Below, piece after piece: positions 54,642-63,106 of a DNA stretch of 64,000 nt. This DNA is from Formosa sp. Hel1_31_208 (GTDB lineage Bacteria > Bacteroidota > Bacteroidia > Flavobacteriales > Flavobacteriaceae), in assembly GCF_900104785.1 (NCBI RefSeq), contig NZ_LT629733.1:1954501-2018500 (forward strand), in the 5' to 3' direction. A program made the position numbers and the translations under genes. Under the pieces are notes generated by a model. It was not told where the DNA came from. It did not search any database and was given only the letters and a program-made list of their open reading frames with translations. Every line of letters begins with the position of its first letter. The first letter of the stretch is position 1.

Positions 54642-55547
54642 ATGTTAAGTATAAAAAAATACGCAGCCATAGATATTGGATCAAACGCGGTAAGACTTTT
54701 AATTTCTAATATTATTGAACAAAAGGGGCAACCTGTAAAGTTTAAGAAAAGTTCTCTAGTTCGTGTTCCTATTCGTCTTGGATCAGATGTGTTTTTACAT
54801 GGCAAGATTTCCGAAGAAAATAAACAACGCATGTTAGATACCATGACAGCTTTTAATCTTTTGATGAAATCTCATAAAGTAGTAACCTATAAAGCTTGTG
54901 CTACCTCTGCGATGCGAGAAGCTGAAAACGGACACGCTATAGCAAACCTGATTGCTAAAAAAGCCAAAATCGAAATTGATATCATTGATGGTGAAGAGGA
55001 AGCAGCAATAATTGCGGCTACAGATTTACATTCATACATACATGAAGATAAGACCTATTTATATGTTGATGTAGGAGGTGGGAGTACAGAGTTTTCAGTA
55101 ATACATCATGGTAAAACGGTTGTATCAAAGTCTTTTAAATTAGGAACCGTAAGATTGCTTAATGACATTGTGAAAAAAGAAACTTGGATAGAGCTCGAAA
55201 ACTGGATCAAAACCCATACGAATGAGTATGATAAAGTAGACCTTATAGGATCTGGTGGAAACATTAACAAGATTTTTAAAATCTCAGGAAAAGCACTCGG
55301 TAAGCCACTAACATACTTCTATTTAACTACTTATTATAATAAATTGCAGACTTATTCATACGAAGAACGTATTACGGAATTAGAACTTAATCAAGATCGT
55401 GCAGATGTTATTATTCCGGCTACTAGAATATATTTGTCGGCTATGAAATGGAGTGGGGCTAAAGACATCTATGTTCCAAAAATTGGTTTGTCTGATGGGA
55501 TTATTAAAAGCGTCTATTACAACACAGTTTCTAGCGTAAACATTTAG
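54642..55547 (+). CDS. ppx: Exopolyphosphatase / Ppx-GppA family
   Basis: A 301-residue ASKHA-fold phosphatase that removes phosphate from polyphosphate ends, or hydrolyses pppGpp in related enzymes. The phosphate loops AAIDIGSNAVRLLISNI and YLYVDVGGGSTEFSVI, and the GSGGNINKIF motif, are present, with DGEEEAAIIAATD between them. It is the short form that lacks the C-terminal HD domain of E. coli Ppx. It lies one base after ppk1, so synthesis and breakdown of polyphosphate are encoded in the same operon. The 160 bp after it hold no clear terminator. Confidence 0.93.
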   Translation: MLSIKKYAAIDIGSNAVRLLISNIIEQKGQPVKFKKSSLVRVPIRLGSDVFLHGKISEENKQRMLDTMTAFNLLMKSHKVVTYKACATSAMREAENGHAIANLIAKKAKIEIDIIDGEEEAAIIAATDLHSYIHEDKTYLYVDVGGGSTEFSVIHHGKTVVSKSFKLGTVRLLNDIVKKETWIELENWIKTHTNEYDKVDLIGSGGNINKIFKISGKALGKPLTYFYLTTYYNKLQTYSYEERITELELNQDRADVIIPATRIYLSAMKWSGAKDIYVPKIGLSDGIIKSVYYNTVSSVNI

Positions 55548-55707
55548 ACACGAGTTAATTTGGCGGGTTTTTGAGCGTAACATCCAATTTTTATGTTGTT
55601 TTTTTAATTTTCATCCTATATTAGCCACCTCAAATCTTTGCTACTAATTAGTCTAGTTTTGATAGGCATCACCTGTGTGATGTTAACCCAATAAACTATT
55701 TATAATT

Positions 55708-56241
55708 ATGAAATCAACTATACTTACACTTTTATTTGTAGCCTTTACATTCTTATCGTTTTCTCAAGAAACTAGTTATGGTGTAAGAGGCGGACTCAAT
55801 ATTTCTAATTTAGATTTTGAACCTGATGCGACCTTCAATAATCAACATAGAAATGGTTTTGCCTTCGGAGGCTTTGTAGATCTCGGTATTACTGAAACGT
55901 TTTCAACTATGATTGAATTTCAGTATTCTGCTGAAGGTGGTAAAGCAGATGATCTGAGAGCAGACTATATTCAAATGCCTATCATGGCGCGTTTTACTTT
56001 AGCTGATAAATTCACAGTGGGTGTTGGACCAATGGTAAGTCTAAAAACATGGAAAGATCAAGATGCGTTTTCAACGTTTACGTTTTCTGGCATAGGCGGT
56101 ATTGAGTATATGATTAATGACGAATTATTCGTCGATGCTCGCATCCACTATGGTTTAAGTAATATTCTTAATGAAGATATAAGTGGAGATTTGGAAGCGC
56201 AAAATACGACCTTTCAATTTGGGTTTGGAATAAAGATTTAA
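55708..56241 (+). CDS. PorT-family outer-membrane beta-barrel protein
   Basis: A 177-residue exported barrel: signal peptide MKSTILTLLFVAFTFLSFS then Q, YGVRGGLNISNLDFEPD, GGFVDLGITETFSTMIEFQYS, DYIQMPIMARFTLADKFTVG and the end NTTFQFGFGIKI. It has the same plan as the genes at 11851 and 13011, so it is one of several paralogues in this window. It has its own terminator. A role in the T9SS is not implied by the family name alone. Confidence 0.85.
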   Translation: MKSTILTLLFVAFTFLSFSQETSYGVRGGLNISNLDFEPDATFNNQHRNGFAFGGFVDLGITETFSTMIEFQYSAEGGKADDLRADYIQMPIMARFTLADKFTVGVGPMVSLKTWKDQDAFSTFTFSGIGGIEYMINDELFVDARIHYGLSNILNEDISGDLEAQNTTFQFGFGIKI

Positions 56242-56268
56242 GTCACAATCAACATAAGATATATGATG

Positions 56269-56296
56269 AGCTTCAGTAACTACTGAAGCTTTTTTT
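56269..56296. terminator. Terminator after the barrel gene, before miaE
   Basis: A perfect 10-bp stem AGCTTCAGTA / TACTGAAGCT with a 2-nt centre and six T. It lies between convergent genes and overlaps the last codon of miaE by 2 bp. Confidence 0.85.
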
Positions 56297-56876
56297 AGCC
56301 ATGAATCGTCTCGGTTTTACTCAAATCTTTCATGATTTGAGCCTCAAACTGTAATAGTGATTGCCATTTTTGATCGACTTCGTTTCGTTCTCCATATTGT
56401 CTGGCAAAAGCAAGAAACATGGTGTAGTGATTGGCTTCACTGACCATCAATTTTCTATAAAATTCAGCAAGCTCTCTATCTTTTAATTCTTCTGAAAGTA
56501 ATCTGAAACGCTCACAACTTCTAGCCTCAATTAGCGCTGCATATAATAGGCGATGCACGAGTTGGGTGGTTCTGCTACCTCCTTTTGGAAAGAATTTTAT
56601 AAGCTGAAGCACATAGTCATCCTTGCGGTCACGTCCTAAAACCCAGCCATTCGCAATAATCTTGTCATGTACCATTTTAAAATGGCTTATTTCTTCTTTC
56701 ACTAAAGCTGTCATTTCAGTCACTAACTCAGTGTACTCCGGAAAGCTCACAATAAGAGAAATTGCCGTACTCGCGGCTTTCTGCTCGCAATAAGCATGAT
56801 CTGTTAGAATATCCTCAATATTTTTTTCAACAATATTCACCCATCTTGGGTCTGTTGGTAGTTTTAAACCTAGCAT
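56295..56876 (-). CDS. miaE: tRNA-(ms2io6A)-hydroxylase MiaE
   Basis: A 193-residue ferritin-like diiron oxygenase that hydroxylates the isopentenyl side chain of ms2i6A37 in tRNA. It has paired E-x-x-H motifs: EEISHFKMVHDKI and SEANHYTMFLAFA, with EARSCERFRLL contributing another Glu. The opening LGLKLPTDPRWV and the end fit MiaE. It lies one base after the lipoprotein gene and, with dnaX, seems to form a three-gene operon. MiaE has a scattered distribution, so acquisition by transfer is possible; base composition looks like the neighbours. Confidence 0.93.
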   Translation of the reverse strand: MLGLKLPTDPRWVNIVEKNIEDILTDHAYCEQKAASTAISLIVSFPEYTELVTEMTALVKEEISHFKMVHDKIIANGWVLGRDRKDDYVLQLIKFFPKGGSRTTQLVHRLLYAALIEARSCERFRLLSEELKDRELAEFYRKLMVSEANHYTMFLAFARQYGERNEVDQKWQSLLQFEAQIMKDLSKTETIHG

Positions 56877-56877
56877 T

Positions 56878-57441
56878 TTAACTGTGATCTTGAATTAGTA
56901 TAATTTGTTCATTTCCATTGGTGTCAATCAAAAGTTCATATAACTTAAAGGTATCATCTTTCGGATTGATAAACGAAACACCTAAGGATAATTGAGAGTT
57001 GTTTGACATGTTTTGGTTAACCCATACGTGTTCTAAGGTTGCATTTGTCCAGAATGTAGATTTTGTAAATTCGCCAAAACCTTTTGCGGAAATGTGCTTT
57101 TCAAAAATAATATGGTCTGAAACAGCCACAATAACATCTGACGCGAATAGGCGATGATATTCTGTTGTTTTTTTATCATTAATCACAGATTGATTTAACA
57201 GAATGCCGTGGTCGCTAGTGGCATAATTCTTTATGCTCACTTTAAAAGTATGCCCTACAATAGAATCAGTTTTAATCTCGGTGTAACTTTCTGGATAGTA
57301 AAGGGTTGAGTTGATTGATCTCTGGTCATTATTGAACTGAATTATAGCGTTTTTAAGTCGTTCTTTTTTGGTTTCACCATGAGAACAAGCTAATACTGTG
57401 AGTATTAGAATACACGAAATTATTGCAAGAATTCTTTTCAT
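56878..57441 (-). CDS. Unknown lipoprotein between dnaX and miaE
   Basis: A 187-residue lipoprotein with lipobox LTVLAC after MKRILAIISCILI; SHGETKKERLKN follows, so it lacks the acidic surface signal and probably stays on the periplasmic side. The mature part is beta-rich (SYTEIKTDSIVGHTFKVSIK, TFKLYELLIDTNGNEQIILI). DUF4738-like proteins look like this but I cannot confirm it. It lies 9 bp after dnaX and one base before miaE. Confidence 0.65.
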   Translation of the reverse strand: MKRILAIISCILILTVLACSHGETKKERLKNAIIQFNNDQRSINSTLYYPESYTEIKTDSIVGHTFKVSIKNYATSDHGILLNQSVINDKKTTEYHRLFASDVIVAVSDHIIFEKHISAKGFGEFTKSTFWTNATLEHVWVNQNMSNNSQLSLGVSFINPKDDTFKLYELLIDTNGNEQIILIQDHS

Positions 57442-57450
57442 AAGAGTAGC

Positions 57451-59166
57451 TTATAAATCTAGTCCAAAAGTCTTTTTTAAGAGTGCGATAGTTGGGTTTT
57501 TCTCTTTTAGTTTTTCATATTTTTCTTGAGCCGTAAACGCATATTTTCTAGAAATTTCTTCATTTACATTTATTTCTAATTTTAATTTATAGTTTTTTAA
57601 TGTTTTACGCAAATATTCCATCAATGGATGCTGGGCGCGTTCCAATTCTATTTTTAAGGTATCATTTGGGAATTCAAGGAGAATATCAGTTCCACGTATA
57701 CTAGGATCACTCATTTCGAGTATAGAAGCCATTATTTTTTCACCTTTTTTATGCAGTTGTTTGATATAACTGTCCCAAGTTTCTTTAAAGGCTTCAATAG
57801 TAAAGTCGTCTTCAGGTAAGTCTTCCAGATCTATAACAACCTCCATTTGTTTAATTTGGTGTTCTTTTTTTGCTCGAATACTTTTGAGTGATAAACCTGA
57901 AGTGCGTTCATCTTTCTTTAAATCTAAAATAGGTCTTGGAAGTTTAGAAGTTATGGGATTATCCATAGCGGTTTTTTGTGCTATAGTTTTTTCTTCAGAA
58001 TCTTGAACAATCACTTTTGGATTTGGAATTTCAACAGGAATTGGTGTGATTCCTTTTGCCTTGAAATACGAGGGAGGGATTATGTAATGTTTGCTATTTT
58101 TTTTTTCTCCATCAAAAGTGATAGAGGCAAGTTGCATAAGACAAAGTTCAACCAAGAGTCGTTGGTTTTTACTGCTTTTATATTTTAGGTCACAATCATT
58201 AGCGAGTTCAATACCTTTTATTAAAAATGCATGTGGCGCTTTTTTGGATTGTTCGAGATACTTTGTTTTAGTATCATCACCAACTTCAAGCAGTTCGATG
58301 GTTTTTTCATTTTGACAAACCAATAAATCTCTAAAGTGAGATGCTAACCCAGCAATAAAATGATGACCATCAAAACCTTTTGAGAGCGTTTTATTAAACT
58401 GAATCAGTAATTCGGGTATCTTATTCTCTAAAATAAAGTCTGTGCTTTTAAAATAGGTTTCGTAGTCTAATACGTTTAAGTTTTCGGTAACGGCTTCTCT
58501 CGTAAGTTCTTTTCCTGAAAAACTAACAACACGATCAAAGATGGATAACGCATCACGCATCGCACCATCAGCTTTTTGTGCTATAATATGAAGGGCATCA
58601 TCTTCGGCATTAATGCCTTGTTCCTCGGCAATATATTTCAGATAATTCTTAGCATCTTTAACTGTAATGCGTTTAAAATCAAAAATCTGACAACGTGATA
58701 AGATGGTTGGTATAATCTTATGTTTTTCAGTAGTTGCTAAGATAAAAATGCAGTGTTTTGGAGGCTCTTCAAGCGTTTTTAAAAACGCATTAAAGGCTGC
58801 CTGTGAGAGCATGTGTACCTCATCAATGATATACACCTTGTATTTGCCAACTTGAGGTGGAATACGCACTTGATCGGTTAAACTTCTAATATCATCCACA
58901 GAATTATTTGAAGCTGCATCTAATTCAAAAATATTAAATGCGAAATCTTCATCTTCAGTTTCTGTACCATCACTATTGATCATTTTAGCTAAAATACGAG
59001 CGCAGGTGGTTTTACCTACACCACGCGGACCAGTAAACAAAAGTGCTTGTGCTAAATGATTATTTTCAATGGCATTAAGTAAGGTATTCGTAATAGCTTG
59101 CTGACCCACAACATCCTTAAAGGATTGGGGTCTGTATTTACGAGCCGATACTACGAAATGTTCCAT
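57451..59166 (-). CDS. dnaX: DNA polymerase III subunit gamma/tau, without zinc module
   Basis: A 571-residue clamp-loader ATPase. AAA+ motifs: Walker A TGPRGVGKTTCARIL (about 45-59), Walker B YIIDEVHML, sensor 1 ATTEKHKIIPTIL and the clamp-loader SRC motif LSRCQIF. Domain III follows at about 230-340. The tail (about 430-571) resembles a tau-type region. Most bacterial DnaX proteins have four Cys that bind zinc between the Walker A and the DAASN motif; here that segment reads KMINSDGTETEDEDFAFN with no Cys, followed by IFELDAASNNSVDDI. The fold of that module must be shortened or altered. Confidence 0.95.
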   Translation of the reverse strand: MEHFVVSARKYRPQSFKDVVGQQAITNTLLNAIENNHLAQALLFTGPRGVGKTTCARILAKMINSDGTETEDEDFAFNIFELDAASNNSVDDIRSLTDQVRIPPQVGKYKVYIIDEVHMLSQAAFNAFLKTLEEPPKHCIFILATTEKHKIIPTILSRCQIFDFKRITVKDAKNYLKYIAEEQGINAEDDALHIIAQKADGAMRDALSIFDRVVSFSGKELTREAVTENLNVLDYETYFKSTDFILENKIPELLIQFNKTLSKGFDGHHFIAGLASHFRDLLVCQNEKTIELLEVGDDTKTKYLEQSKKAPHAFLIKGIELANDCDLKYKSSKNQRLLVELCLMQLASITFDGEKKNSKHYIIPPSYFKAKGITPIPVEIPNPKVIVQDSEEKTIAQKTAMDNPITSKLPRPILDLKKDERTSGLSLKSIRAKKEHQIKQMEVVIDLEDLPEDDFTIEAFKETWDSYIKQLHKKGEKIMASILEMSDPSIRGTDILLEFPNDTLKIELERAQHPLMEYLRKTLKNYKLKLEINVNEEISRKYAFTAQEKYEKLKEKNPTIALLKKTFGLDL

Positions 59167-59194
59167 TTAGAATTAACTGAATTACAAATTTAAA

Positions 59195-59235
59195 AAAACA
59201 AGGCTCAAATTAGTTTCTAATTTGAGCCTTGTTTT
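59195..59235 (-). terminator. Terminator of the exported-protein gene 59261
   Basis: A perfect 16-bp inverted repeat AACAAGGCTCAAATTA / TAATTTGAGCCTTGTT with loop GTTTC; read on the minus strand it ends in a run of T. It lies upstream of dnaX, and its right flank overlaps a possible -7 box of dnaX (TAAATTTG on the minus strand at 59192-59185). Confidence 0.85.
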
Positions 59236-59260
59236 ATTTAGTTATTAACAAGATAAGGAA

Positions 59261-60118
59261 CTACATTTTCATTACTTGAAGTAACATTTCTAAATCTCTT
59301 ACATCAACTTTATCACCTGGTCCAGTGCCTCCTATCAGTTTTAAATCCGCTGCTCTATAAATCATTTTTAATCTAAAATGCATACTTGCGGTTTCGCTAT
59401 TACCAGTATTAAATTTTGTTTTTGTTGTTGGTCTTTGCGCTTTAACAAATTCTCTAATAAATAAAACATCCGGATCCTTATTTAAAATTGCTTCATTTAT
59501 GTCTTCATGACTAACCAATTTAAAAGGATAAGAATATACGTCATCTATTTTTTTTAAAAGCTTTTTAGTGGCGAGATTTTTGTTAATATATAATGTCTTA
59601 TGAGGTAACGAATCTTTTATGTATTGCATATATTCAACACGTTGTTCATTAACCACTTTTTTATAGTTATTACCAATCGCTAAATCTAATTGTAAGTTTT
59701 TTAGGCTTAACATAAGGTCTGCAGCGCCTGTATTTGGAGTAAAGACAAAATGTATTGAAACTTTATTTTCTAATAAACCTATCACTAAACTATGATTTGG
59801 AGCATTAGCATTAAGCATCTTTACTGTATAATATAAATGGGCATATTTAGAAGACTCTTCTTTGTCTTTAGATAATTTTCGCCATTCATCTTTGGTGACA
59901 TATACAATTTCTGACGAAAATGTCCATACTTCATCAATAGCTTTTTTGATATTTTCGTTGTAGCCATCTAATTCACCTTCTTCCCATAACACTACTAGAA
60001 GAGGTCTTTCTTTTAGTATTTCTATCTGTTTAGCGGCTTTTTTACCTAAAACTCCCATTTGTGCATTTATACCAAGGGAAAACAAAATGATGAAAGCATT
60101 TAAAATTATCTTTTTCAT
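59261..60118 (-). CDS. Unknown exported protein
   Basis: A 285-residue exported protein with signal peptide MKKIILNAFIILFSLGINA then Q. The mature part is alpha-beta: KERPLLVVLWEEGELDG, VWTFSSEIVYVTKDEWRKL, NHSLVIGLLENKVSIHFVF, YPFKLVSHEDINEAILNKD, DVLFIREFVKAQRP, then a basic segment and MHFRLKMIYRAADLKLIGG. The opening LLVVLWEEGE could belong to a Rossmann-like or thioredoxin-like fold, but no redox Cys pair is present. No family recognised. It stands alone with its own terminator and is divergent from rnpB. Confidence 0.65.
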   Translation of the reverse strand: MKKIILNAFIILFSLGINAQMGVLGKKAAKQIEILKERPLLVVLWEEGELDGYNENIKKAIDEVWTFSSEIVYVTKDEWRKLSKDKEESSKYAHLYYTVKMLNANAPNHSLVIGLLENKVSIHFVFTPNTGAADLMLSLKNLQLDLAIGNNYKKVVNEQRVEYMQYIKDSLPHKTLYINKNLATKKLLKKIDDVYSYPFKLVSHEDINEAILNKDPDVLFIREFVKAQRPTTKTKFNTGNSETASMHFRLKMIYRAADLKLIGGTGPGDKVDVRDLEMLLQVMKM

Positions 60119-60187
60119 TAATAAGATTTTATATTTATAACTAATATATAAAAATATTTCAGGAATGCTGTACTTTTACCATTAGTA

Positions 60188-60455
60188 AATTGCCTTATCG
60201 CTGTCCTGATTTGTCGGGATGGAGGAAAGTCCGAACACCATAGTGCAATCATAGTGGTTAACAGCCATCCACCGCGAGGTGAGGAAAAGTGCAACAGAAA
60301 GAATGTACAGGTTATGCTGTAGTGAAATCAGGTAAACTCTCTGAGGTGCAATGCCATGTAAACTAGTGCTTGAGCGTACACGCGCGATGCTAGAGGGTAG
60401 GCAGCTAAAGTTTGCTGGCAACAGTAAACGCAGATAAATGATAAGGGCTTTTCTT
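60188..60455 (+). ncRNA. rnpB: RNase P RNA
   Basis: The catalytic RNA of RNase P, which makes the 5' ends of tRNAs. Recognised from GAGGAAAGTCCGAACACC (60223-60240), ACAGAAA (60294-60300), the GGTGCAA segment (60346-60352) and the 3' conserved CAGATAAATGATAA (60431-60444). The closing helix P1 is formed by GCCTTATC at 60192-60199 with GATAAGGGC at 60440-60448. Length about 270 nt is rather short for this RNA. Exact ends are not visible; a palindromic terminator follows at 60521. No gene product overlaps it in the sense direction. Confidence 0.92.
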
Positions 60456-60520
60456 TTTTAAAATTTAGTTTTTTGAAAAGAAAACGCACAGAATTCGGCT
60501 TATAGATTTACTTTAACATA

Positions 60521-60552
60521 AAAACCCTTTACAATATTGTAAAGGGTTTTTT
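60521..60552. terminator. Palindromic terminator between rnpB and a convergent gene
   Basis: A perfect 30-bp palindrome, AAAACCCTTTACAAT / ATTGTAAAGGGTTTT, at 60521-60550; it can serve rnpB on the plus strand and the NTF2-like gene on the minus strand. Confidence 0.85.
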
Positions 60553-60568
60553 AATACTTAACAGCATG

Positions 60569-61102
60569 TTACTGTTTGGGAGGTGTCAATGTAAAGCCTT
60601 GACTCTCCATTATATTTAGCATGTCATAAAAGTAGCGCATCCAGACAATTTTATCTCCTTCAATCATGGACACTGAATGATAAGGAATTTCGATTGTTTT
60701 CCCCGTTTTTTTGTCGGTTACAGTATTTGTTCCCCATGACAATAACCATTCTCCTTCATTCCAGTTGTCTTCAACTTTAACAGGCAGATACAAATCACCA
60801 GATATTGAATGTTTATATTGATTAGTACTGTTGGTAAAGTACGCTTTGTGCTGTTCAACGTTTAAAGAGTCTAAACCGCCTCCTAGGCCGTAAATCATAG
60901 CTTTCTCATGAAGCTGGGCATTCATTTTATCAACATCACCTTCTTGCAACGCAGCCGTGTAATTACGTATGAGTTCATTTGCTTTTGCTGCATTCTCGAA
61001 TTCTAATGATGTTTTTGGTTTGGCATCTTGAGCTATTAAAAGCATTGGTAATAAAATTAGTGCAGCAACACATGCTAACGAGGTGTTTTTAAAAAATTTC
61101 AT
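60569..61102 (-). CDS. Exported NTF2/SnoaL-like protein
   Basis: A 177-residue exported protein: signal peptide ending LLIA then QDAKPKTSLEF, followed by a single NTF2-like domain (AKANELIRNYTAALQEGDVDKM, then EKAMIYGLGGGLDSLNVEQHKAYF, EDNWNEGEWLLSWG, IPYHSVSMIEGDKIV). It ends GFTLTPPKQ, and the next protein ends GYTLTPPNMK, so the two are clearly related at the C-terminus. NTF2-like exported proteins of this kind have unknown roles. It is last in the series of three minus-strand genes. Confidence 0.78.
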   Translation of the reverse strand: MKFFKNTSLACVAALILLPMLLIAQDAKPKTSLEFENAAKANELIRNYTAALQEGDVDKMNAQLHEKAMIYGLGGGLDSLNVEQHKAYFTNSTNQYKHSISGDLYLPVKVEDNWNEGEWLLSWGTNTVTDKKTGKTIEIPYHSVSMIEGDKIVWMRYFYDMLNIMESQGFTLTPPKQ

Positions 61103-61180
61103 AAATATTGATTTTGGTTAGTATTACTATAAAAAGACCTCAAAAGATTGCTCTAAAGAGGTCAGATAAATTAAATTGAT

Positions 61181-62098
61181 TTATTTCATGTTGGGCGGTG
61201 TTAACGTATAACCTAATTGAATATTCATACCATTTTGATCAAAATATGCCTCTTCATGAGTCGCTTTTCCTTCGCTATCAAACGACCAGATAGCATAACC
61301 ATCAATACTGATGTCATTGTTAGATGCTGGAAGTCCTTCGGTGTCTTTAGTATGTTTTCCTGAGAAGGTCCATTTAATATGAACTTTATTGCCTACTAAA
61401 GACATATCATTCATAACAATATTGATATTAGACAACATATCATGATTGGACTGCACCATATCAATATATTCTTGACAATTATTGACTTCTTGTACCCCGT
61501 TGGTACTTCTAGTTAAGTTTTCATTCGAATAACTTCTGAATAGTTCAGCATCATTATCAAGCCAAGCTTGATGAAGGTTATTCATACTGTTTTGAATGGC
61601 CTTGTCCATGCCAGACATATTGGCAATGGCAGACATTTCATTAGACATTTCCGTGGCATCAAAATAAATATGTTCTTCTACGATTTTGCCATCAATAAAT
61701 TGTACGGCTAAATGCACAGGGAAAGACAATTGCTTATTATTTTCAGCAAAAGTTCCATTATGTTGTGCCCAATAATACACCCACGTTTCTTTTTCTTTAT
61801 CTATTACCATTTCTACGTATTCGTCTTCTCTATCGAAACCGTAAGATGAAAACGCTGAAGTCGTACTCTTTAAATTTGCCAATCTGTCGGCAACAGACAT
61901 ACCATCCTTAGAGTTTACATAAATTTTAGCGGTATCGGCAAAATGGCTTTGCCATTTTTCCCAATCTCCAGATTCATAGGCGTCAATGCCAGCCTTTAGT
62001 GTTGCTGTTTCGGCTGAATCTGCAAAATAACGTTGTTCCTGCTGCCCACATGATGTTAATAATACTATGGCTAGACTGTAATATATTAGAGTTTTCAT
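61181..62098 (-). CDS. Lipoprotein with two NTF2/SnoaL-like domains
   Basis: A 305-residue lipoprotein (lipobox LLTSC after MKTLIYYSLAIV). Two NTF2-like halves are seen: TLKAGIDAYESGDWEKWQSHF with KETWVYYWAQHNGTF and HLAVQFIDGKIVEEHIY; then NNLHQAWLDNDAELFRSYS with KVHIKWTFSGKHTKD and AIWSFDSEGKATHEEAYF. The layout matches the protein at 15243-16169 and the C-terminus matches the downstream single-domain protein. Co-directional spacing (15 bp to the gene before, 78 bp after) suggests a shared operon. Ligand unknown. Confidence 0.78.
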   Translation of the reverse strand: MKTLIYYSLAIVLLTSCGQQEQRYFADSAETATLKAGIDAYESGDWEKWQSHFADTAKIYVNSKDGMSVADRLANLKSTTSAFSSYGFDREDEYVEMVIDKEKETWVYYWAQHNGTFAENNKQLSFPVHLAVQFIDGKIVEEHIYFDATEMSNEMSAIANMSGMDKAIQNSMNNLHQAWLDNDAELFRSYSNENLTRSTNGVQEVNNCQEYIDMVQSNHDMLSNINIVMNDMSLVGNKVHIKWTFSGKHTKDTEGLPASNNDISIDGYAIWSFDSEGKATHEEAYFDQNGMNIQLGYTLTPPNMK

Positions 62099-62113
62099 TG
62101 TTTTTAGTGTTTA

Positions 62114-62878
62114 TTAGTTAGAAGCTGGTAAATAACTTAAATCAGGTCTCATATTTCCTTCCACCTGATCATATTTACTGGCAAGTTTTATAACTTCGTA
62201 AAGCGCCGCTTGACCTTCATCTCCCATAAGCTCGTTGTTTGATTTACCGCCTTGTGCAATTGCCATAGCGTCGGTTCCTGAGATAGCAACCATAAAATAG
62301 CTCTCGTCGTCACCAAAACCACTATGATATACTTCATAACCGTTTTTAATATTCTTTGATTTGAACATTTCTTTCACACCCGCCATTGCCTTATTCATCG
62401 CAGCACTGTTACGAGGTGCATAATATAAGAAGTGGTATTCACGATAGTTTTTACCTTCTGTAGAGTAACCTTCAGGCATATAAGATAAATCATCTAAACG
62501 ATGTACGATGTTGTCATGATGGTTATCATAGCAATCATCCATTTTAGAGAACATGGCTGCAAATTTCTCTTCACCTACTTTTTCATATAGGTCAGCCATC
62601 GGATTTTTGTCAAGGTCAGCCATGCTTGAAATTGGAGACACATAAACATACCTTCCGTCTTCAATGCTGAGTGTTGTGTAATAGCCATCTTTGATCTGAT
62701 GTTTTTCCATAAGATCTCTCATTTCTTTTGCAACTTCTTCATACTGTTGCATTTTATCAAATTTTACATGATCAGTATGAACAACAAACATAGTTGGTGC
62801 TTTGTCTTGCGCCATAGCGAAGTTCATAAATAGTAGTAGGGTAAGAAAGGGCAAAAATTGAAATTTCAACGTTTTCAT
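62114..62878 (-). CDS. Exported protein with tandem ferredoxin-like (dimeric barrel) halves
   Basis: A 254-residue exported protein: signal peptide ending MNFAMA then QDKAPTMFV. Two halves look alike: MFVVHTDHVKFDKMQQYEEVAKEMRDL and, after about 110 residues, EYHFLYYAPRNSAAMNKAMAGVKEM. Each pairs a strand with a helix and a GYYTTLSIEDGRYVYVSP-like or GYEVYHSGFGDDESYFMVA-like strand pair, as in dimeric alpha-beta barrel (Dabb/ABM-like) folds. No catalytic set is evident. It is first in the three-gene series, followed by two NTF2-like proteins, so the three may handle a common small molecule outside the cytoplasm (inference). Confidence 0.7.
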   Translation of the reverse strand: MKTLKFQFLPFLTLLLFMNFAMAQDKAPTMFVVHTDHVKFDKMQQYEEVAKEMRDLMEKHQIKDGYYTTLSIEDGRYVYVSPISSMADLDKNPMADLYEKVGEEKFAAMFSKMDDCYDNHHDNIVHRLDDLSYMPEGYSTEGKNYREYHFLYYAPRNSAAMNKAMAGVKEMFKSKNIKNGYEVYHSGFGDDESYFMVAISGTDAMAIAQGGKSNNELMGDEGQAALYEVIKLASKYDQVEGNMRPDLSYLPASN

Positions 62879-63106
62879 AATGATTGGTTTTAAGTTAATA
62901 TGTTGATTGCTAAATAGCCAAACTCAAACCATAATCATTTCATAGGTTGTCAAAATGAGGTATAATTCTTAAAAAAAGTAGATATAAAGATTCTAGGTAA
63001 TAAACTGTGGAGTTAGTGAAAGATAAAAAAAAAATGTTAACAAACCAATTCTTACAATTAGAAATGGAAATATAATGTATTGAATTTATGGTAATTATGC
63101 CTCCCT

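Noticed and set aside
60182-60421. Minus-strand frame of 79 codons
   Set aside because: It lies wholly within the RNase P RNA gene, whose conserved elements explain the sequence.
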